34,678 nt of DNA. It comes from an uncultured Oscillospiraceae bacterium. GTDB taxonomy: Bacteria > Bacillota > Clostridia > Oscillospirales > Oscillospiraceae. Made by a program: the position numbers and the translations under genes. The notes below the pieces were generated by a model. It worked only from the letters and a program-made list of their open reading frames with translations, was not told the origin of the DNA and ran no database searches. The stretch lies in the NCBI GenBank assembly GCA_944385125.1, contig CALWVZ010000016.1:1-34678 (forward strand), in the 5' to 3' direction. Positions 25,729 through 31,984 of this stretch are shown here, piece after piece. Within the stretch, counting starts at the first letter, position 1; each line of letters opens with the position of its first letter.

Positions 25729-26925
25729 TCAACTCTCCAGGTAATGCAGCGCTATGCTGACCAAAGTACGTATACCATAGGGCATGGCCTCCTCCTGCAC
25801 ACAGCACTTTGGATTGTGCAGGGAGTAGGTCTCGTCTCCCACATGTCCGGCATACAGCATGAAATAGGCGCTGGGCACCCCCGCCATCTGGCGGAAGTAT
25901 GCAAAGTCCTCGCTGAAGCCCATGGGTCTTTCCAGCTCTATAACGGCGTCCTTGCCCAGCTCCTGCTCTATGGCCTCCCTGGCGCAGTCCACCAGCTCCC
26001 CGTCATTGTAAGCTGCGGGGTAGCCGTAGTAGTGGTACACGTCGAACTGGCAGCCGGAGACGCCCTCCATGCCCTTGGCAATGGCGAACATCTGCTGGCG
26101 GATTATCTCTCTGACTTCTTCGGTATAGGCTCTGGACACGCCCCCGAACTTGCACTGGCTGGGTATCACATTGGGGGCGACGCCGGCGTTTATGCTGCCT
26201 ATTGACATCACCGCGGTCTCCAGCGGGTCTACACGCCTGGCAACTATCTGCTGCATGGCCACCACCATCTGGCAGGCGGCCAGTATGGGGTCTGTGGTCT
26301 TCTGGGGCTCGGAGCCGTGGCCGCCCACGCCGTTGACCGTCACGTCATAGAGGTCCACGGAGGTGGTCATGGGTCCCTTGCGTATTCCTATCTTGCCGAC
26401 GATATTGTCGTCCGGCAGGACATGTATGGCATAAGCGGCATCCACATGGGGATTTTCCATTACGCCCTTTTCCACCAGCTCTTTGGCGCCCCCGGGCAGA
26501 GTGTCCTCGCTGTGCTGGAAGATGAGTTTCACCGTGCCGCAAAACTCCTCCCTCATGCCGCACAGCAGCTTTGCCGCGCCCAGCAGCATGGAAGCGTGCA
26601 GATCATGGCCGCAGGCGTGCATCATGTTGGGCACCTCGCTGGCAAAGGGCAGCCCGGTCTCCTCCTGGACTGGGAGAGCGTCGATATCCGCCCTGAGGGC
26701 CACACAGCGGCCCGGGCCTTTCCTGCCCTCTATGAGCGCCACCACGGCGGTGGGCACCGGGGACTCTATCCTGTCCACGCCGTATTCAGCCAGCTTCTCT
26801 CTTATGAGAGCGGAGGTGACAAACTCGTTGCGGCCGATTTCCGGGTGGCGATGTATCCTTCTGCGTATCTCCACGACCTCGTCGTAGCAGGCTTCGGCTT
26901 TCTCTTTAAGTGTTTCAATTCCCAT
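25729..26925 (-). CDS. M20-family metallo-amidohydrolase (second copy)
   Basis: 398 residues from ATG at 26925, preceded by AGAGGCG; the open frame extends 43 codons further with no ribosome site and an unlikely leader. Motifs parallel the first copy: RIHRHPEIGRNEF near 24, LRADIDALPVQEETG, MMHACGHDLHASM, FQHSEDTLPGGAKEL (here Glu-Asp rather than Glu-Glu at the catalytic position), and GFSEDFAYFRQMAGVPSAY near the C-terminus. It is the first gene of the M20-transporter-M20 cluster. Similarity to the other copy is family-level rather than a recent duplication, so the two may act on different conjugates or form a heteromer like AbgA/AbgB. Confidence 0.93.
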   Translation of the reverse strand: MGIETLKEKAEACYDEVVEIRRRIHRHPEIGRNEFVTSALIREKLAEYGVDRIESPVPTAVVALIEGRKGPGRCVALRADIDALPVQEETGLPFASEVPNMMHACGHDLHASMLLGAAKLLCGMREEFCGTVKLIFQHSEDTLPGGAKELVEKGVMENPHVDAAYAIHVLPDDNIVGKIGIRKGPMTTSVDLYDVTVNGVGGHGSEPQKTTDPILAACQMVVAMQQIVARRVDPLETAVMSIGSINAGVAPNVIPSQCKFGGVSRAYTEEVREIIRQQMFAIAKGMEGVSGCQFDVYHYYGYPAAYNDGELVDCAREAIEQELGKDAVIELERPMGFSEDFAYFRQMAGVPSAYFMLYAGHVGDETYSLHNPKCCVQEEAMPYGIRTLVSIALHYLES

Positions 26926-27042
26926 AAAAATCGCCTCTTCACACAATGTATATCCGCTGCATATTCCAGTGCATCCTCCCGGAGCTTGCGCAGCAATGAG
27001 CAGGAACATTTTGCGATGTAAATTGATAATGAGATATGTGAC

Positions 27043-27070
27043 ATGATACCACACACGAAAAAAAAGGCAA
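27043..27070 (-). promoter_or_regulatory. Promoter of the M20-transporter-M20 cluster
   Basis: On the minus strand TTGCCT (27070-27065), 16 bases, TATCAT (27048-27043). It gives a leader of about 110 bases with no clear structure. The rest of 26926-27266 holds only this and the terminator at 27201. Confidence 0.55.
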
Positions 27071-27200
27071 GAGAAAATGTTAAAAAATTCTAAACATTAG
27101 TAAATTGCATATGAAAGCTATACAATCCCTTGTGTATTTTTGTTGGTTTTTTAGGCAGTTTGAAACTATGTATAGAATTTCCTGAAAAAAGCTGAAAACA

Positions 27201-27223
27201 GGGGGCGCAGAAAATACGCCCCC
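27201..27223 (-). terminator. Terminator after the phosphopantetheinyl transferase gene
   Basis: GGGGGCG (27201-27207) and CGCCCCC (27217-27223) with a nine-base loop. T-rich tails lie on both strands (plus TTTTTTT; minus TGTTTTCAGCTTTTTTC). Confidence 0.78.
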
Positions 27224-27266
27224 TTTTTTTCCGGGTATTGCTTAAAAACTTTTAAGTTTTATTTTT

Positions 27267-27908
27267 TCAAAGCGGTCTCAGCTTCAGCTGTAAAAACGCC
27301 TCCAAATTGGAGTACGTCCCGGAGCATACGGCAAAAACATAGCCGCCTTCCAGCCGATAGCTGAGCTTTGCGCCGGAACCGCTCACTCCGGCCTGTCCTT
27401 CCTCCCCCAGTTCTATGGATATCCTTCCGGGGTGCAGCGGTCCAAGGCCTGCTCCGTCCATCTTTGCATAGCTCTCCTTCAGGCTCCACAGCAGGCTGAA
27501 CAGCTCTCTCTTGTTTCCGCTCTTTCGGTACAGCTCCCTCTCCTTTTGCGAAAGGCAGCGGTCCAGCAGCCTGGGCTCCGGCTCCTTCTCCAGCAGCTTC
27601 TGCACATCGGCGCCCACCGGCTCATCCGACAAGGCGCAAAACACCAGTTCTCCAGAGTGGGACAGGCTGAAGCAGGGACCTTGTCCCAATATGGGCTTTC
27701 CACCGGCCTGAGTATGGATGTCCAAAGGCAGACCTACCGGCCCCAGAGTATTAAGGGCCTCAATAAGCAGCAGCTCTGCGCTGAGACTGAGCTCACGCTG
27801 CCGCTCCCTGCTAATGCGGCTCAGGCGTTCACGCCTATAGGAAGACAGCTTGTCCAGGCTATCCGTCTGAGAAAGGCCTTGCGCCCTGGCAAAATAGGCC
27901 CTGAGCAT
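27267..27908 (-). CDS. 4'-phosphopantetheinyl transferase, Sfp type
   Basis: 213 residues. It transfers the phosphopantetheine arm of CoA to a serine of carrier proteins. The family core is visible: FSLSHSGELVFCALSDEPVGADVQ (the GxDVQ motif with the Mg-binding Asp) near residues 80-103, and LWSLKESYAKMDGAGL (WxxKES) near 139-154. Length fits the two-domain Sfp class rather than the short AcpS class. Its ATG shares one base with the stop of the upstream HD gene (TGATG). No polyketide or peptide synthetase is in the window, so its carrier protein is elsewhere. Confidence 0.92.
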   Translation of the reverse strand: MLRAYFARAQGLSQTDSLDKLSSYRRERLSRISRERQRELSLSAELLLIEALNTLGPVGLPLDIHTQAGGKPILGQGPCFSLSHSGELVFCALSDEPVGADVQKLLEKEPEPRLLDRCLSQKERELYRKSGNKRELFSLLWSLKESYAKMDGAGLGPLHPGRISIELGEEGQAGVSGSGAKLSYRLEGGYVFAVCSGTYSNLEAFLQLKLRPL

Positions 27909-28450
27909 CAGGCCTTCATGGCCTCCAGGGTCATGCTCACCAGCTCGCTGAGCTCAACACCCATCATCTCAGCTCCCTGGCGTATGACGTCTCTGGAGCA
28001 GCCGGCAGCGAACTTCTTGTCCTTGAATTTCTTTATAACGGATTTGGGCTCCATATCGGAAATGCCCGTGGGGCGCATAAGAGCCGCAGCCCCGATGAGC
28101 CCGGTAAGCTCGTCCACGGCAAAGAGCACCTTCTCCATGTACTTCTCCGGGGCGACGTCGGAGCAGATGCCGTAGCCGTGGCTCACCACAGCGTGGATGA
28201 CTTCCTCATCCACGTCCAGCTCATGGAGCATCTCGTTTGCTTTCACGCAGTGCTCTTCAGGATAAAGTTCAAAGTCTATATCGTGGAGCATGCCTACGCT
28301 GCGCCAGAAATCCACCTTTTCCGGGTCATATTTTTTGGCCAGCTCGCCCATGACTTTGGATACCGTCTCGGCATGCTGTATGTGGAAAGCTTCCTTATTG
28401 TAACGCTGTATCAACTCTTTTGCCTGTTCGGGGCTGGGAATATAAGCCAT
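27908..28450 (-). CDS. HD-domain protein, predicted phosphohydrolase
   Basis: 180 residues. The HD metal-binding pattern is present: FHIQHAETV near residues 22-30, GMLHDIDFEL near 53-62 (His-Asp pair) and HAVVSHG near 85-91. Small HD proteins of this length hydrolyse nucleotides or other phosphate esters; the substrate here is unknown. AAAGGAG lies seven bases before the ATG. It is the first gene of a two-gene unit with the phosphopantetheinyl transferase. Confidence 0.85.
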   Translation of the reverse strand: MAYIPSPEQAKELIQRYNKEAFHIQHAETVSKVMGELAKKYDPEKVDFWRSVGMLHDIDFELYPEEHCVKANEMLHELDVDEEVIHAVVSHGYGICSDVAPEKYMEKVLFAVDELTGLIGAAALMRPTGISDMEPKSVIKKFKDKKFAAGCSRDVIRQGAEMMGVELSELVSMTLEAMKA

Positions 28451-28486
28451 TGTCGGTCTCTCCTTTGTCTCTTTGATTTAAGAGAT

Positions 28487-28515
28487 ATCATACAACTTTC
28501 ACCGCCCCGGCGCAA
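28487..28515 (-). promoter_or_regulatory. Promoter of the HD - phosphopantetheinyl transferase pair
   Basis: On the minus strand TTGCGC (28515-28510), 17 bases, TATGAT (28492-28487). Confidence 0.6.
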
Positions 28516-28576
28516 CAAAAACTTTTTATTATTATGTAAATTTATTTATGTAAATTATATTATGTATATTTATTTC

Positions 28577-28609
28577 TCAAAAGATTTAGGGCCGGGGTTG
28601 CCCGGCCCT
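28577..28609 (-). terminator. Terminator after the small lipoprotein gene
   Basis: AGGGCCGGG (28588-28596) pairs with CCCGGCCCT (28601-28609); on the minus strand AAATCTTTTG follows. The AT-rich stretch 28530-28580 beside it contains two copies of TTATGTAAATT. Confidence 0.75.
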
Positions 28610-28617
28610 GAGCTTAA

Positions 28618-28911
28618 TTATTTGCTGCTGGTGGCTGCTCCGTCGTTCTTGACGGTGGGAGAGGGAGACACCACTATGCCCATGCCGCCGTCCTTGTCGT
28701 CGCTTCGGCCGCCGGTGTCCTTGTCTTCAATGATGCCGTCCTTGTCCTTCACTTCTCCATCGCTCATATCCGGGGAAACATAGGGGCTTGCGGAAGGCAT
28801 GGCGGTGGGCGCCGGGCTTGTCATGAGATTGTCGTCTACCCCGCTGTCGGCACAGCCTGCAAGGCTCAGTATCATGAGGGCAGCGGCAATAATTGCAATA
28901 TACTTTTTCAT
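28618..28911 (-). CDS. Small predicted lipoprotein, unknown function
   Basis: 97 residues from ATG at 28911: AAGGAGG lies six bases before it, while the in-frame ATG at 28917 abuts the ribosome site. It has a signal peptide (KKYIAIIAAALMILSLAGC) with a good lipobox LAGC. The rest is a Ser/Pro/Ala linker followed by a highly charged stretch with repeated DKD units (KDKDG, EDKDT, DDKDG). It has no recognisable fold and is probably mostly disordered on the cell surface; the acidic repeats could bind cations. Confidence 0.75.
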   Translation of the reverse strand: MKKYIAIIAAALMILSLAGCADSGVDDNLMTSPAPTAMPSASPYVSPDMSDGEVKDKDGIIEDKDTGGRSDDKDGGMGIVVSPSPTVKNDGAATSSK

Positions 28912-29014
28912 TTTCATCCTCCTTAAATATTTGCATGGATATTATCTGTTTAAAAAGCTATATTATGTTTGTCATTGATTGAATAATGTGGCAAAATGTG
29001 TTATTGTTTGAAAT

Positions 29015-30655
29015 ATGAGTACTTTAAAGAAAAACCAGATATACACCGTCTCCATTGACGGCTATGGCTCTCAGGCCCAGGGTGTCTGCCATATAGACGG
29101 CAGAGCCGTATTCGTGCCCAGAGCCCTGCCCGGCGAGAGCTGGGAAATAAAAATACTGAAGGTCACCAACACCGCAGTTTATGCCAGGGGCGAGAAGCTG
29201 CTGCTCCCTTCTCCTCATCGCCGGGAGTCTGACTGTCCCTGGTTCGGGGTCTGCGGCGGCTGCGACTGCCGGCACATGAGTTACGAAGAGGAGCTGCGTT
29301 TTAAGCTGCAGCGGGTGAACGACGCTCTGGAACATATCGGCAGACAGAGCCTGAGAGCCCGGCGCATCATCGGCAGCGAAAACATCAGCCGCTATCGGAA
29401 CAAGGGCATCTTTGCCTTTGCTCCCGGTGAAGGCGGGGCGCAGTTTGGCTTCTATAGGGAGCGGAGCCACCAGCTGATCCCCATTGACCGCTGCCTTATC
29501 CAGAACGAGCTCACCGAGCGCTGCGCCGCCGCAGTGGCCGCCTTCATGAACAGCCGGGGCATCCCTGCCTATGATGAGGAGAGCGGCCGGGGCACGGTGC
29601 GCCATGTGTTCTGCCGCCGGGCTGTGAACACTGGAGACTCCGTAGCCTGCATCGTTGCCGCCCGGGGCTTCGGCGGCTGTACCCAGGAGCTGACAGAAGA
29701 GCTGAGACGCTCCTGCCCTGAACTCACCGGCATAGTGCTGAACATCAACAAGAGCCGGGGCAACACCGTACTGGCCGGAGACTTCCACACCCTTTGGGGC
29801 CGGGCGGACATGGAGGACATCCTCTGCTCCTTCCGCTTCAGCATCTCTCCCCAGGCCTTTTTCCAGATAAACCCGCCCCAGGCCCAGCGCCTTTACGAGC
29901 TGGCCCTGGACTACGCCTGCCCGGAGAGGGTGGGCCTGGCCTTCGACCTGTACTGCGGGGCCGGTACCATCAGTCTGTGTCTGGCCCGCCGGGCAGACAA
30001 GGTCATAGGTGCGGAGATAGTGCCGGAGGCGGTGGAAAACGCCGCCGTCAACGCCGCCGCCAACGGGGTTGAAAATACGGAGTTCATTTGCGGCGACGCA
30101 GGCCAGGCGGCCCGGGAGTTGGAGAGCCGTGGGCTGAGGCCGGAGGTAGTGGTGGTAGACCCGCCCAGAAAGGGCATGGATGAAAAGGCCGTGGAGGCCG
30201 TGGCTGCAATGGGCCCGGAGCGGATAATCTATGTCTCCTGCGGCCCTGCCACCCTGGCCCGGGATATTTTGCGCTTCAATGCCCTGGGCTATGAGCTGCG
30301 CTCCGCCGCCGCCGTGGACATGTTCCCCCGTACTTGCCACGTGGAGACGGTTGTCTTGCTTTCCAAGGGAGAAATCGACTCGAAAAAGGTTCGTGTGGAG
30401 TTCTCGTTGGAGGATATGGATATGTCTGGATTCCAGAAAGGTGCGACCTATGAACAGATTAAGGCTTATGTGCTGGAGAAGTTTGAATTGAAGGTATCGT
30501 CTCTGTATATCTCCCAGATCAAGCGGAAATGCGGTCTGGATGTAGGGCAGAACTATAATTTGTCGAAGAAAGAAAACGCCAAAGTGCCAAAATGCCCGCC
30601 AGAAAAGGAAGCAGCGATTATGGATGCACTGAAATATTTCCAGATGATAATGTAG
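29015..30655 (+). CDS. rumA: 23S rRNA (uracil-5)-methyltransferase, RumA/RlmD-like, with replaced 3' end
   Basis: 546 residues, versus about 430-460 for typical members. N-terminal TRAM domain (about 1-62), iron-sulfur cysteines in CPWFGVCGGCDC (about 74-85), then the SAM-binding domain with FDLYCGAGTISLCLA near 310, VVDPPRKGMDEKAVE near 382 and the nucleophile motif VSCGPATLARD near 408. The methylase homology ends at PRTCHVETVVLLSK near 438-451. The last ~95 residues (from GEIDSKKVRVEF to YFQMIM) are extra, AT-richer, and contain YEQIKAYVLEKF and SSLYISQIKRKCGL, a tail I associate with mobile-element-borne endings in Clostridia. No clear ribosome site precedes the ATG. The gene symbol is by family. 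Confidence 0.88.
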   Translation: MSTLKKNQIYTVSIDGYGSQAQGVCHIDGRAVFVPRALPGESWEIKILKVTNTAVYARGEKLLLPSPHRRESDCPWFGVCGGCDCRHMSYEEELRFKLQRVNDALEHIGRQSLRARRIIGSENISRYRNKGIFAFAPGEGGAQFGFYRERSHQLIPIDRCLIQNELTERCAAAVAAFMNSRGIPAYDEESGRGTVRHVFCRRAVNTGDSVACIVAARGFGGCTQELTEELRRSCPELTGIVLNINKSRGNTVLAGDFHTLWGRADMEDILCSFRFSISPQAFFQINPPQAQRLYELALDYACPERVGLAFDLYCGAGTISLCLARRADKVIGAEIVPEAVENAAVNAAANGVENTEFICGDAGQAARELESRGLRPEVVVVDPPRKGMDEKAVEAVAAMGPERIIYVSCGPATLARDILRFNALGYELRSAAAVDMFPRTCHVETVVLLSKGEIDSKKVRVEFSLEDMDMSGFQKGATYEQIKAYVLEKFELKVSSLYISQIKRKCGLDVGQNYNLSKKENAKVPKCPPEKEAAIMDALKYFQMIM

Positions 30656-30660
30656 TATTT

Positions 30661-30695
30661 GAAATGGTCAGGATTATATAAGTCCTGGCCATTTC
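30661..30695 (+). terminator. Hairpin after the rumA-like gene
   Basis: GAAATGGTCAGGA (30661-30673) pairs with TCCTGGCCATTTC (30683-30695), 13 pairs with one G-U, six bases after the stop. No T-run follows. Confidence 0.55.
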
Positions 30696-30710
30696 GAGGT
30701 CAAACCTTCG

Positions 30711-30739
30711 TTGAAATCATCACGGATTCGTGATATGCT
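30711..30739 (+). promoter_or_regulatory. Promoter of the regulator gene with embedded operator-like palindrome
   Basis: TTGAAA (30711-30716), 17 bases, TATGCT (30734-30739). The spacer contains ATCACG-GATT-CGTGAT (30719-30734), a perfect 6-base dyad placed where a bound repressor would exclude RNA polymerase. Confidence 0.65.
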
Positions 30740-30781
30740 TATCTATAATTTATACGTTGTTAAAAACCGTGGAGGGCATCT

Positions 30782-30994
30782 ATGGCTGTACAATACAATA
30801 AGTTGTTTAAGATGCTGATCGACCGAAAAATGAGCAACAATCAATTGGCGAAGCAGGCAGGAATTAGCCTGAACATTATTACTCGTTTAAAGCGGGATGA
30901 ATACATTGCAATGCAAACTATTGAGAAAATCTGCATTGCTTTGGACTGTGGTGTGGATGACATTCTCGAATTTATCTCGGAGTCTCAGAAATGA
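30782..30994 (+). CDS. Small Cro/CI-type (XRE) transcriptional regulator
   Basis: 70 residues, almost only a helix-turn-helix: KLFKMLIDRKMSNNQLAKQAGISLNIITRLKRDEYIAMQTIEKICIALDCGVDDILEF. This is the compact YozG-type group common on mobile elements and at the head of restriction-modification operons, where it delays or limits nuclease expression. GGAGGGC stands just before the ATG. A palindrome inside its promoter suggests it represses itself and the two genes behind it. The gap to the next start is about 30 bases, so all three are probably one transcript. Confidence 0.88.
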   Translation: MAVQYNKLFKMLIDRKMSNNQLAKQAGISLNIITRLKRDEYIAMQTIEKICIALDCGVDDILEFISESQK

Positions 30995-31024
30995 GCTATC
31001 ATTATGGCAGAGGGGAGGTTTATC

Positions 31025-31984
31025 GTGCAGTTTGAAGAAAAGCTGGATGTGATTGAGGAAGATATTGTCCAATACAGCCAAGAATTGCTTAATATCCTCC
31101 TGAAGGATAGAACAACAAAAGAGAATATTATCTGGGCAACCAGTGACTATATCTCGCATGGGGAGCTATATGCAGCGACAGAGCAAATCTACGCAAGCCT
31201 GATCGCTGGCGTTCATTCTAAGCTGATTCAGCCTCGTGTAGCAAAGGCGCATGAGCAAAAAAACAGTCGCACCAGAGACAAGGCGGAAGTGTTTACCCCT
31301 TCCTGGATCTGCAATGCCCAAAATAACTTGGTGGACGAGCATTGGTTTGGTCGGCCTAATGTGTTTAATATCCCGCAAGACAACACCTGGACGGCAACGG
31401 AACGAATCGTATTTCCTGAGGATAAGCAGCATACCTGGAAGCATTATGTGGATGCACGGAGAATTGAGATTTCCTGCGGCGAGGCTCCTTATCTGGTAAG
31501 TCGCTATGATACAGTAACCGGTGACCCCATTGAACTTCTCTCCCGGATCGGTTTACTGGATCGCAAGCTACGGGTTGTGACCGAAAATGCCTCCGACGAA
31601 AGTGAATGGTTGAAATGGGCGTATCGAGCTTACGAAAGTATTTACGGCTTTGAGTTCCAGGGCGATAACTTATTGCTTGCACGGGAAAATTTGCTGTATA
31701 CTTTTATTGACTACATGCGGTATGCGCTAAAGCGTACTCCGACGCTCAATGAGCTAAAAAGGGTGGCCACCATCATTTCCTGGAATTTGTGGCAGATGGA
31801 TGGCCTCACATACGGGCCGCCGCTTTGCGATATTCAAGAAGAAATGAATCAGCTATCAATATTTGATTTTATTGAATCTGAGTTCCTGACTGCTCAAAAG
31901 CCTGCAAAGTCTCGGTGCAAAATCAAGGATTGGCGATCCAAAGTGATCGTGGAATACTACTCTTTGGTGAAGGGGGAACGATAA
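31025..31984 (+). CDS. Restriction-associated methyltransferase-like protein (degenerate motifs)
   Basis: 319 residues from GTG at 31025, chosen because AGGGGAGG ends six bases upstream; an in-frame ATG at 31004 has no ribosome site. It resembles proteins annotated as restriction endonuclease subunit M. AEVFTPSWICNAQNN (about 87-101) resembles the motif X region of N6-adenine methylases, and EISCGEAPYLVSRYD (about 148-162) sits where motif I (DPxCGSG) is expected. GDNLLLARENLL and IISWNLWQMDG follow where AxNLLL and NPPY/F would be, but no NPPY/F is present. It may therefore bind DNA or cofactor without methylating, or the missing motifs may come from its partner. Its stop overlaps the helicase start (TAATG). 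Confidence 0.72.
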   Translation: MQFEEKLDVIEEDIVQYSQELLNILLKDRTTKENIIWATSDYISHGELYAATEQIYASLIAGVHSKLIQPRVAKAHEQKNSRTRDKAEVFTPSWICNAQNNLVDEHWFGRPNVFNIPQDNTWTATERIVFPEDKQHTWKHYVDARRIEISCGEAPYLVSRYDTVTGDPIELLSRIGLLDRKLRVVTENASDESEWLKWAYRAYESIYGFEFQGDNLLLARENLLYTFIDYMRYALKRTPTLNELKRVATIISWNLWQMDGLTYGPPLCDIQEEMNQLSIFDFIESEFLTAQKPAKSRCKIKDWRSKVIVEYYSLVKGER

